64,000 nt of DNA from Ceratopteris richardii. Taxonomy: Eukaryota > Streptophyta > Polypodiopsida > Polypodiales > Pteridaceae. The notes below the pieces were generated by a model. It ran no database searches. It worked only from the letters and a program-made list of their open reading frames with translations, and was not told the origin of the DNA. Both the position numbers and the translations under genes were made by a program. Below, one piece after another: positions 29,910 through 40,471 of the stretch (positions within the stretch are counted from its first letter, which is position 1; each line of letters opens with the position of its first letter). The stretch lies in assembly GCA_020310875.1 (NCBI GenBank), contig CM035432.1:99970512-100034511 (forward strand), written 5' to 3'.

Positions 29910-30436
29910 TAGCACTGTGAGGAAAGCCTTCTTGAGGCCAAGTGTTTTTTTAATAAATGTCTTCTCTAGCACCCCCAAGAGGATAGAGGACATTTAAAGA
30001 GCTAGAGCCACTATTGCTCTAAAAAGGAAGAAGATGATCGCAAAAGGCATTGCCTGCATTCTTAACCTTCCCCTTATGGTTGGTGAGGTCAAAGACACCA
30101 TTAGCAAGATGAAACCTAGTAAGTCCGCAAGTATTGATGGTATTCCTAATGAATTCTTCTTGGAGTTGAAAGAGTTCCTTGCCCCTTTCATTCTTTTGAT
30201 ATGGGAAGAAACTACTAGGAAACGAAACGTTCCCATCAACATCAATACTGGAGTAATAAGGCTCATCCACAAAAAGGGTGCAAGGAAGACTTGAAGAATT
30301 GGAGATCTATTACTTGTTTGAACTCAATTTACAATATTTTTTTCTTCCTCCCTAGCTAGAAGACTTAGCCCCATTACGAACCAAACTATGCTTCCTATTC
30401 AAAAAGGGTTCATAAAAAGGAGATTCATTTTAGATG
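29910..30436 (+). pseudogene. LINE C ORF2, first part (RT N-terminal half)
   Basis: Plus-strand LINE reverse transcriptase, diverged from LINEs A and B: KMKPSKSASIDGIPNEFF, IRLIHKKGARK, then QKGFIKRRFILD after several stops. It breaks off at 30436 where a Gypsy element begins, and resumes at 40472 with the next residues of the same RT. No endonuclease part is recognisable to the left, so the copy is 5' truncated or decayed. Confidence 0.85.
30432..30436. repeat. Gypsy target-site duplication AGATG, left
   Basis: AGATG precedes the left LTR and recurs at 40472-40476 after the right one: the 5-bp duplication expected from a Gypsy integrase. Confidence 0.8.
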
Positions 30437-31344
30437 TGTTAAATGCTACAACGTTACGCTGTGTTAATAACTAGCCGAAATCGTTACCGAACAAATATTA
30501 AACGTAAACTAGTGATTCACCGTAAGCTGTATTAAACTTTCTATCACCTAAAGGCGTTATCAGATCAAGTAGGTTCTTGGGAGTGGTAGGGGATTGTTAG
30601 ACAGAGGCCCTGTACTCTTTTCCCAATTCTTAATCACAACATCAAAACACTAATGCACGTCTTAGCTTAGTTTCTTGAGGTAACTGGACAATATTGGGTT
30701 TCTTTCGGCCTGCGTATCGAACTTCTTCAGACTATTCTGCTATTGGAACAGAGCAGTAGTCCATTTTACATCTCCGCTATTATACCGTAAATCAACCAAA
30801 GCGAAGACTATAGCTGACAGGTTCATTCGTCACCACGATTGCCAGTGATCTCAAAATCCACGTTACCGAAGATACTAGTTCGTACTCATATTCGGGGTCA
30901 TAGTTATTACACCGAATACAATGAGTCTGATGGAAACATACAGAACATACTCCGATAGGACAACAGATTACCTATTCAATTCACATAGCCAGATAACTAC
31001 TCAAACTGACTCAGGGTACCTTAATAACTGAAGAATATGCAGCCATATAACACGATAACAATATTCAGACATACAACCCGTCATTCAATCACTCGTTACG
31101 GTGAACTTCAATGTACGCATCCGATACAGAACTCAACATTTTTTATTACTCCGACTCCATAACAGTGTAAATAGTAAATTAAGCGAACAGTTCGGTAATT
31201 CCAGAAAAAAAAACGTCTCTCTCGAGCATTCTCCTTACATTGCTTTATATAGAATTACAAAGTGCACGTACCAACTTTTGCGCGTAATTCAAGGAACTCC
31301 GTTACATCCGGCATACATTTGTCTCACTCGGCGGCCGACTAACA
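30437..31344 (-). repeat. Gypsy 3' LTR
   Basis: 908 bp, TGTTAAATGCTACAACG to GACTAACA on the plus strand, nearly identical to 39566-40471. By eye I count about 14 substitutions and one single-base indel between them, roughly 1.5 percent, so the insertion is fairly recent compared with the other elements here. Confidence 0.93.
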
Positions 31345-31393
31345 CTGGCACGCACGGTGGACTCGAACCCGCAAGTGATTTCTATTACAAAAC

Positions 31394-33517
31394 TCATTGT
31401 TCCTCTACGATTCCTTCTAGATACATATTTCTTGCTAGTCTAAATGTGCGGGCTATTTTTTTCTTAAGTGTTTCTAATAATTGTTTAAGGGTATCGGGTT
31501 CTAAAATCTGAGCATCTACTCTAACGGAACTAAGTGCGATGGCTTCAGTAAGAAAAATTTCGGCCTGTGTTTGCAAAAAGGCCTCCTGTAAATAAAAATC
31601 GTTTGATAATGCTGCATCTCTTGCTGTCTTCATGTGTGTTACTTGTTTCTGCATCTCATTAATTCTGTCTTTCTGGTTGCGTACCTGATTATCTAATCTT
31701 CCGAACTGTTGGTTCTGGAATTCTATGGTTTGGTAGTAAGCGTCCCGTTCTCTGCAGGCAGTTGCTAAATCTTTCTGATATTTAGATTCTCTGTTTAGTT
31801 GGTGTTTCAGCATGTTGTTGACATCGTCTAAGGATTCTTTTGCTCTTTGTAACTCTTCTACTGCCTGCTTTGCTTCTCTCTGCTGCTCTTGATATTTCTG
31901 TATTGTGTCCTGCAACTGGACTCGTGTTTCTTCCAGTAGGTTTCCTAGTGCTATTCTTGTATCTTCGGTATCTTTGAGTGTTTGTTTTAACTGTATTATT
32001 TCCGCGTCGGCAGCTATCAGCATTTCTTCTTTTGCAGCCATTGCCTTATCTCTCTGGCTTGAGCTCTCTTCTTGTACTTGAAGTATAGCCTGTAGTTGCT
32101 TCATCTGCTCTTGTAGTGCATGATTTTCGGCTCTTGCTGCTTGTAATTCTTCCTGAAGAGGGGTGATATCCGCCTCCATTATTTCCAATTTCCTTTGGAA
32201 TTCTTCTCGGGTACTGTCTGTGGCGTGCTCCAGGTGTTGCGGCAATTGTTGGAATAGATTAATTAAAAGGTGACCCATATTTTCTAGTTCCGAAAAAATT
32301 GGCGGCAGGGGAGGACGAGGTTGTGACGAGGTTCCGGGGAGGAGTTGTTGTGAGTTTGGAGGTGAATAGTTAAGGGAGGATGTAGAGGCTTCAGAAGTTT
32401 CGGTGTGGTGACTGGGCTTGATGGGGCTGCGGTGTGGTTTCGGTTGGGAGATGGGGTTAGCAGGCGGGGTTTTGGGGAGGGCAGAGTCAGTAGTTGTTAC
32501 CTCGTTTATTTGTTTCGTTTCTGCATTGGGTGCTTCTGTAGATTCCACTACCTTCAGTAGCTTGTCTAGTGCATCTTGATTGGATTGCTGCTCATTTTCC
32601 TGATGTTTTGATTCTTTTTCGATCGAAATTATTTCCGTCTCTGCTTGATCTTGTTGTTCTTGTTGCTCAATCGACGATTCATTATGCATTGAGGTGGCAG
32701 TATCATGAAACGTCTCTTCTTCTTGCTTCGCGTCTTCTTTATCATCATCTTTATCCTTTCCTACTGAGCCCTGTGCTTCACTTTTTGAGGAGCTAATCCT
32801 GATACGTTTTCTGCGGAACAACTGATTAAGCTCTTCTTCATCTTCTTCTTCCTCATCGTCTAGTAGTTTAATTGACTCTTCGTGCCTTAGAACGGGTCCT
32901 CGTTGTGATGGTTGAGCGGCGAGTATGGTTGGGAAGAGAAAAGAAAGGATGTGGGGAAGTCTGGATCGAGGGGTGGTTCATTTGTTGATTTGTTTCACTA
33001 TGGCGACGCACTCCTTATGGATTCGGTGAAAGAAAAATGAGGCGAAATTAACGGGTTCTCGTGTGGCAAGGTCGATGGCAAAATAGAATGGTCTGGAGAT
33101 TCCGTATGTGCGTTTTTGGAGGTTAAGGATTGCGACTAAGAACTGTAATGCAGTTCTTTCAGGTTCGGGGCAGTAGAGAATGGCGTATTCATTCGATGAA
33201 TGGCGCGGGAAGAGTTCGGTCATGCGGGCTACGGGGATACTGGGGCCATTCTCGTGGCCTTGTGGAGTGAGGCGGAAGGCTTCGGCGAAGGCCTGTAAGG
33301 TTATTACGGTTCTAGATGGTAGGGAAGGGAAGAGCCATTGTCGTTCAGCGATGGGAGATTGGGCGATGGCTGGGATAATTTGTGCAAAGAAGGGATGGGC
33401 TTCCACTGAGTGCCAAGGCAGCTCAGCGAAGTTGGCCAGCCCTCGGATACGCAGGTATTCTCCTACCTCTGTAGGGATACCATCACAAAAATTTGTGTAG
33501 TTCACCAATGCTTCCAT
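31394..33517 (-). pseudogene. Extra ORF downstream of pol, two-domain protein with coiled coil
   Basis: Same strand as gag-pol but another frame. From ATG 33517 (MEALVNYTNFCDGIPTEV) the N-terminal 180 residues look globular (YLRIRGLANFAELPWHSVEA, TVITLQAFAEAFRLTPQGHE, FYFAIDLATREPVNFASFFF). A single in-frame TGA near 32978 is followed, in register, by an acidic stretch (LLDDEEEEDEEELNQLF), a basic patch RRKRIRI, a Pro/Ser/Thr-rich part and about 250 residues of heptad-rich Glu/Gln/Leu coiled coil. Total about 708 codons. The N-terminal part recalls plant-transposon-associated domains found near Gypsy pol genes; no Env-type membrane segments are evident. Function unknown. Confidence 0.75.
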
Positions 33518-33830
33518 TGCGCACGCGAACACGAATACACAGAGCACAGAGCACGAGTACACAGAAAACACAATCACAATCACAAAAACACAATAGCGTT
33601 TTTTGGCATACCCGAAGAGCTTAAGTACAGATATTATGGTGGGGGGGTTAGGAAGGGATGGTTATCATTGTGCAGTGCTGGAATGATATTGCTTTTAATT
33701 TGGCATGCATACTCGAGTAATTGGTAAGGAGGGCGGCTTATGACAAAACACGGCTAAAAAAAAGAGAAGAGAAAAACAGAATGAAAAGTAAAGAACAAAA
33801 GCTAAAAAATGCCGTCCACCGCCGAATGAT

Positions 33831-36377
33831 TTAATGCAGACTAGTAGCGCTTCGATACGGCCGCAACTTCGAGCCGTTGATTACCTTTGGAAGTGGATTT
33901 CCGGTCAATGTAGTTAACCAAAAAGTCGCTGGTCCGATTTGCTCTGCGATCTTGTAAGGGCCGAAACACCGTAATTTGAATTTGCCTGCGGATCTATTTG
34001 ATTTTGCGTTATAAAAAAGTACAAGCTGTCCTACCGAAAACACTGGAGTTTTTAGGTTTCGATCGTGCGTCCTTGCCTATCTTAATTGAACTTCGTGCAT
34101 GGTTAAAAAACTGAGCCATCGGTGTTCGTCTAATTGTCTGAGTGTGTCCAACCGAAATATCAGTGAGTCTTCCGGTAGCAGTTTCTGGGTAATGGCTACT
34201 CGTAAACTTGGTATAACCATCTCCATTGGTGCTATTGCTTCTAAGCCATAAGCTAATTTGAAAGGTGTCAATCCTGTTGTTACTTTATAGGTAGTGCGGT
34301 ATGCCCATAACATTGCAGGTAGCAGTTGATCCCATCTTTCCGGTGATTCCATGATCAATTTTCGAAGGATATTCAGCAAAGATTTGTTTGTACTTTCGGC
34401 CAATACGTTGGCTTGAGGATAATAAGGAGAACTAAATTTATGTGTAACCTGGAACGACTGTGTAAGTGCCTTCATTAGATTGTTTACAAAATGAGTGCCT
34501 TGATCTGAGACAATTTCCACTGGTAAGCCAAAACGTGGAAAGACATCGGTTAGCAGACACTTTGCTACCGTAACTGCTGTAGCAGACCGTAAAGCCTAGG
34601 CTTCAGCCCATCTGGTTGCATAGTCTGTACAGGTCAGTATGTAACGGTTGTTACTGAAAACTGTTGGGGGTGTAATTTGACCGATAAAATCTAGACCCCA
34701 CTTCTGAAAAGGTTCCATTGGTAAGATGGTTTGCAGAGGAAAAAAATGACGTTGTAAAGGTCGACCCGATCTTTGACAAGTATCACATTGTTTGACAAAC
34801 TGTAATACATCTTTGTACATCGTTGGCCACCAGAGACCACTCTGCAAAATTTTTCGGTGAGTTAAATCTGCAGCAAAGTGGCCACCGGAAGGAATCGAGT
34901 GAGCCAAAGTGATAACTGACTTAACTTCATGTGGTGGAATACATCGAAGTAGGGTTCCGGTGTGATCTACATAATATAATTCTCCAGCAATTAGCCAAAA
35001 TCGGCGGCTAAAAACTGCAATTTTCCTGCATACTGCTCTAGAAGTCTGAGATGGAAGGCAACCATCAGTGAGAAAGGTCAAGATCTGATCATAATATGAA
35101 AATGGGATAGGTGGGTCTGCAAATTCTTCATTAATTGGTTCTGATACATAAATTGCGGGTGTCGTGTCATCTATGCCCACCGGAGCTTCACCGGAATCTA
35201 AGCGGGATAAAAAATCTGCTAAGGCGTGTGAACTGCCTGGTCGGTGAATGACTTCGTAATCAAATTCCTGCAAGAGTAAGACCCATCGCGCTAATCGACC
35301 TCCTAGATGCTGCTGCGGAACTAGATAGACAAGTGCAGCGTGATCTACATGAAATATGAATTTACGACCTAGCAAGTAATGTCTAAATTTCTTGACCGAA
35401 TATACTAGTCCTAGACATTCTCTTTCTGTTACAGAGTAATTTTTCTCAGCAGGTGCTAATCTTCGACTTGCATAATACACTGGTCTGAACCATTTATCAA
35501 TTTGTTGCATCAGTACACTTCCTATTTCTATATCTGAAGCATCAACAAATATATGAAATGGGTGATCCCAGTTCGGTGGTTGTAAGATAGGAACTTGTGT
35601 TAATAAATGCTTTAAACGATCAAAGGCTATCTGGCATTCCTGGGTCCATTCAAATTGTCGAGGTGTTTTGCTGATTAGCTTGTTTAGTGGTATAGCCAGA
35701 TGAGCAAGCCACCGTAAGTGCCTTCCATGCCACCGTACTTGGCCCATAAAGCGCATAACCTCTTTTGGAGAAGCTGGCACCGGAGCTTCTAATACTGCCG
35801 AAATCTTATCTGGATCTACTTGGATACCTTGTGCAGATATAATGTGGCCAAGTAACTTGCCACATGAGACTGCAAACACTGATTTGTTTGGATTCAAACA
35901 GAGTCTATATTCTCTGCATTTCTGAAAGCAGCACTGTAAATGAGATAGATGTGCTATCATCTTACCGAAAATTGAAAAATTGTCGAGATATACTTGCATA
36001 AATGAAGTGAGATAAGGAGAAAATATCTCTTGCATACATCTTTGAAATGTGCTTGGTGCGTTTCTTAATCCAAACCACATTACCGTACAAGCAAAGACAC
36101 CCCAATTGGTAATAAATGCAGTTTTCGGTATATCTTCTTCGGCCATTCTTACTTGGTTGTAGCCACTGTATCCATCTAGAAATGTATACATCTCGTGACC
36201 TGCTACTCTATCAAGCATGGTATCTAAAAAGGGAATTGGAAAGGGATCCGGTATGGTTGCTGTATTTAATTTCCGGTAATCTACACAAATTCTCAATTGC
36301 TTGTTTTTCTTTGGCACAATCACAATCGGAGAGATCCATTCAGCATGCTCTACTGGCACGATGAATCTAACTTTCAA
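33831..36377 (-). pseudogene. Gypsy pol: reverse transcriptase, RNase H, integrase
   Basis: RT motifs are WISPIVIVPKKN, RICVDYRKLN, YTFLDGYSGYNQ, FGLRNAPSTFQ and VYLDNFSIFG. The last should be YLDD: the second catalytic Asp is Asn (AAT at 35979-35981). RNase H shows FVDASDIEIGSVL and ERECLGLVYSVKKFRHYLLG. Integrase has its HHCC zinc region (HFAADLTHRKIL...CDTCQRSGR) and the D,D35E core in GLDFIG, SDQGTHF and NVLAEST. Stops TAG at 34596 and TAG at 34077 interrupt an otherwise continuous frame that ends at 33831. The final part (FKLRCFGPYKIAEQIG) is the C-terminal integrase domain; no chromodomain follows. Confidence 0.94.
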
Positions 36378-36401
36378 TAACCTATCAAGTTCTGCCTTTA
36401 C

Positions 36402-38363
36402 CTAGGAGGCATAGTGGGGATTCATCCGGTAGCTAGTTTGCTTTATCGGTCTTGCTTCCGGCTTGAGCATGACCCTGTGCTGGTAGATACGGGGGTCTAA
36501 TCCTTTCATGTCTTTGAAGTCCCATGCAAAGACATCAGTGAATTCTTGGAGTAGCTGGATTAAATCTGCTTGAAATGTTTTCGGTAAGTTTTGCTTTATT
36601 TTCACAGGACGCGGATGATCTTCATCTCCTAAATTGTAAGTAATCAACTGATCTTCGGGGACATAGAACTGTTGATGTTCCTCTGTGTTGTCTGTTGGTT
36701 TAAGAAGTTGCTGCAATTCATCGTCATCCTTTTTAACCTCTTCTGTGACGGGTATTACTGTACACATTGAGGCATTCCAATTATCTACAACGGGCTGTAG
36801 ATCAATAGTTCCTAAGGAAATTAAGTCAGCGTTACTCTTCAGAAACTCTTCTTCTTCATCATCTGATAATCCATCTAGCATATGGACTGGTTCAGCAAAA
36901 TACGTTCTAGCGTGTAGCTCGCAGGGTTGTATAGCATCTAATTTTACCACATATCTACAATTGGTGTCTTTAAACGTAAGCTCTTGTGCAGACCAGTCCT
37001 GTATTACCTTCGCATGTTTCAGCCAAGATCGGCCAAAAAGAAGGTTGTAATCCAAAGTGGATTCCGGCAAATCTAGTATAACAAAGGTCATGTTAAAGGT
37101 CGTACCTTGCAAAGTGATGGGTACATTTCACACAAGTCCTACAGGATGGACTCTTGATTGATCTGCCATTCTGACAAAAAATTGAACTTGTTCGATTTTG
37201 GTCCATCCTAATCTTTTGCATAAGACCGCTGTCGCGATGTTAACACCAGAGCCTCCATCAATCAATACTTGCATAATTTTATGCTTCTTATACCATACTG
37301 TAATCAAGGGAACTGAATGATCGATAGTAGCATCAGGTTTCGGTTGAACTGCCGCTGTTGCCGGAATACAAGAAGGCACCGGACTGAACTGCTGCTGGAA
37401 CTGTTGTCGAATCCCAGGTACTAATGCCAGAAGTTGGCCTAGAGGCAAAGTGATAGATGCCTTGGATAAAATTTCCCAGGCCTGTTGAGATTGGTTGTCC
37501 TGCTCCTTTGAACTTGAGGTCTCCACTAATGCAGAAGTATCTGCTCTTATGTCTACTGCTGATGATGGCTCCGCTGTTGCTTCCTTTTGTTGCGTTTCCT
37601 CCTTTGTTGACGAAGCATGCGTCACCGGAATAGGTTTTGGGAAGACTGGTGGTTCTGTTATGGTCCATCGACTAGCTTTGTTATACATTCTGTGTTGTTC
37701 GTGTATCCTTGGTTCAAAGATTTCTGCTGCCGGTTGCAGTTGTTTACCGGAACGGGTCTGGACTGTAGCAGCCTGTATCTCCGTCGGTGTGATTTTTACC
37801 ATGTTGGCCATTGGATTTTGACGTTCCTTCTTCCTTTGATCATACTCAGCTGCATCCTTGCAAAATCTCCTAATATGTCCAAATTCACCACAAAAATGGC
37901 AGCGTGGTGGTGGTAAATTGGGATTTTCCGGTGATGGTCCGTTTTGCCAACGGTTTGGATTATAATTATTATTCCTCGGTCCTCGGTAATTTCGATATCC
38001 TTGCTGCGAGTTGTTTCTTATTTGTGGAGGCACATAGTGATTGGCTGGTTGTCCTTGCTCCTGGATAATTGCATTGACAGTTGCTGTTCCTTGTACTCTA
38101 GCATTGTATGCGCAGTTTTCGGTGGTGTGTCTGGCAATGTTGCAGATAGCGCAGAATGTTCGATTAAGTGCGCAATTGGCACTGGTATGTCCTGAATTTT
38201 TGCATATGTTGCAGTATACCTGTCTAGTCATATCTTCTACAACATTCTTGTTTGTTTTTAACCATTCTAAATCTTCTGTAAATCCACCGACTTTGTGTTC
38301 CAGTTGCAGAGTCATTGCAATGACTGCGTCGAGGGACATGGCTCTGACACATCTTATGATCAT
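36402..38363 (-). pseudogene. Gypsy nucleocapsid and protease
   Basis: This section continues the gag-pol frame. It holds three CCHC zinc knuckles, CNICKNSGHTSANC, CAICNIARHTTENC and, after a basic Asn/Arg/Tyr linker, CHFCGEFGHIRRFC; most plant Gypsy gags have one or two. The aspartic protease follows with VLIDGGSGVNIATAV and, past a TGA at 37128, LDYNLLFGRSWL. An acidic linker then leads to FAWDFKDMKGLDP, the usual entry to RT. The section ends with TAG at 36402. Nucleocapsid packages the RNA; the protease cuts the polyprotein. Confidence 0.9.
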
Positions 38364-38375
38364 GATTTGCTTAAG

Positions 38376-39428
38376 TTATGGAACCAAGCCATTGATGAAC
38401 CACTGAGTGATAACATCATCTGGTAAGTTGGCATGGGCCGGTGGTAGCTGCCTTAAGTGTATTCTGAAGAGAGTAGCATACTCCTGTACAGTTTGATTTG
38501 GTTTCTGTCTGTTATTCTGAAGATAATCAAAAATTTCGGCTGGATTTTTTTTTAGCCTGAATCGCTGCAGAAAAGCATCTCGTACTGCTTCGTAGGTGCC
38601 GAAATGATTAATATCATATTCTGTAAGCCATCTAGCTGCTTCATTAACAAGTGTAGATTGGAAGACAATGGCTTTGTAGGCCTGATCCGGTGGATGATTG
38701 AAAACTGCATAACTTATCTCGAACGTACGTACATGAGCATCCGGATCATCTCTTGGAAACCCACCAAACTTCGTGTACGTCACTCCCGTTGGAGGTGGCC
38801 TGGGTGGACATAACTGTTGTTGTCCGTTCATTGTGAGCGTGTTATACTTTCCTGCTGAACTACCGGGATTTGTATCGTCGGATGACGCACTTTCCGGTGC
38901 GATTATCTTGTCTAATATGCTTCAAATCTTTGTGTCGAACAGCCTTCCTTCCTCCTTGATGTCCAGTGTATGGGAACTCGCTACCAAGCACGGCAGATGG
39001 GCTGAAGATTCAGCAAAAAATGCTATATTGTCACCGGAAAACTGTGATTCTTTTACCGAAATTTCACCGGAATGAACTGAAATTGTGGCCGAATTCGGCG
39101 TTTTTTTGCCTTTGCCGATTTCTTTGACTAAAGCGTTTCTAATCGTAAATGAATCCGAATCTTTTCCCAAGAGTGTTAAACTAGATTCCAACTGCGTCTT
39201 GGTAGGTTCTGGAATTACTATATCTTTGACAGATTGTGCCGAAATATTAACGGAATCTACCAGAGGCGTAACAGGTTCCACCGGACTATGACCGGAATCA
39301 GTTTTGATGTTCTTAACTTTCTTGACAACTGGGTCAGTCCTACTTGTACTTCTACCTTCCAAAGTGGGTTTTAGTACTCCAGACTGATGGTTCTTGGGAT
39401 ACGTTTCACCGGATCGAGTAACCGGCAT
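38376..39428 (-). pseudogene. Gypsy gag capsid
   Basis: Starts MPVTRSGETYPKNHQSGV, a common opening for plant Gypsy gag. A charged low-complexity N-terminus is followed by a TGA at 38922 and then, in the same frame, the capsid domain (DDPDAHVRTFEISYAVF, RWLTEYDINHFGTYEAVRDA, FLQRFRLKKNPAEIFDYL, QEYATLFRIHLRQLP), a retrotransposon gag fold. The segment ends with TAA at 38376 and reads on in the same frame. Capsid proteins form the virus-like particle where cDNA is made. Confidence 0.9.
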
Positions 39429-39565
39429 GTATCATCTTTTGCTTAATATTACTAACGGGACAGTCTGCAACAATCTGGTTCTGTTGCTACTGCCAATCGA
39501 ACGATAATCTAATTCCGACAGATGACTGGCAATTTTGATGCCACCTTCCCACGGACGGCACCAAG

Positions 39566-40471
39566 TGTTAAATGTTACAACGTTACGCTGTGTTAATAAC
39601 TAGCCAAAATCGTTACCGAACAAATATTAAACGTAAACTAGTGATTCACCGTAAGCTGTATTAAGCTTTCTATCACCGAAAGGCGTTATCAGATCAAGTA
39701 GGTTCTTGGGAGTGGTAGGGGTATGTTAGACAGAGGCCCTGTACTCTTTTCCGAATTCTTAATCACAACATCAAAACACTAATGCACGTCTTAGCTTAGT
39801 TTCTTGAGGTAACTGGACAATATTGGGTTTCTTTTCGCCTGCGTATCGAACTTCTTCAGACTATTCTGCTATTGGAACAGAGCAGTAGTCCATTTTACAT
39901 CTCCGCTATTATACCGTAAATCAACCAAAGCGAAGACTATAGCTGACAGGTTCATTCGTCACCACGATTGCCAGTGATCTCAAAATCCACGTTACCGAAA
40001 ATACTAGTTCGTACTCATATTCGGGGTCATAGTTATTACACCGAATACAATGAGTCTGATGGAAACATACAGAACGTACTCCGATAGGACAACAGATTAC
40101 CTATTCAATTCACATAGCCAGATAACTACTCAAACTGACTCAGGGTACCTTAATAACTGAAGAATATGCAGCCATATAACACGATAACAATATTCAGACA
40201 TACAACCCGTTATTCAATCACTCGTTACGGTGAACTTCAATGTACGCATCCGATACAGAACTCAACATTTTTTATTACTCCGACTCCATAACAGTGTAAA
40301 TAGTAAATTAAGCGAACAGTTCGGTAATTCCAGAAAAAAAACATCTCTCTCGAGCATTCTCCTTACATTGCTTTATATAGAATTACAAAGTGCGCGTACC
40401 AACTTTTGCGCGTAATTCAAGGAACTCCGTTACATCCGGCATACATTTGTCTCACTCGGCGGCCGACTAAG
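39566..40471 (-). repeat. Gypsy 5' LTR
   Basis: Partner of 30437-31344. Its outer end reads CCGACTAAG before AGATG, where the other LTR has CCGACTAACA, so the terminal CA has mutated to G. Promoter elements would lie here for minus-strand transcription; I could not pick a convincing TATA box. Confidence 0.92.

Larger units (their letters stand above)
30437..40471 (-). mobile_element. Full-length Gypsy (Ty3) element nested in LINE C
   Basis: A complete 10-kb LTR retrotransposon on the minus strand. From right to left: 5' LTR, primer site CTTGGTGCCGTCCGTGGG (39548-39565 reversed), one gag-pol frame (39428-33831), an extra ORF (33517-31394) and the 3' LTR. It is flanked by AGATG duplications. 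Its insertion splits the RT of LINE C between FIKRRFILD and AIISMCKGMEC. I see no clear polypurine tract beside the 3' LTR. Six stops in gag-pol and one in the extra ORF make it non-autonomous. Confidence 0.95.

Noticed and set aside
31345..31375. Possible tRNA gene beside the Gypsy 3' LTR
   Set aside because: The minus strand has GCGGGTTCGAGTCC, a box-B-like T-arm, but no box A, anticodon arm or matching T-stem; probably chance or a relic.
31394..33517. Envelope gene
   Set aside because: Position fits, but I see no convincing signal peptide after the chosen ATG, no transmembrane segment near the C-terminus and no cleavage site; the C-terminal half is a coiled coil.
32569..38813. Plus-strand ORFs across the Gypsy internal region
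   Set aside because: Antisense shadows of gag-pol and the extra ORF; I found no antisense frame with independent coding signs.
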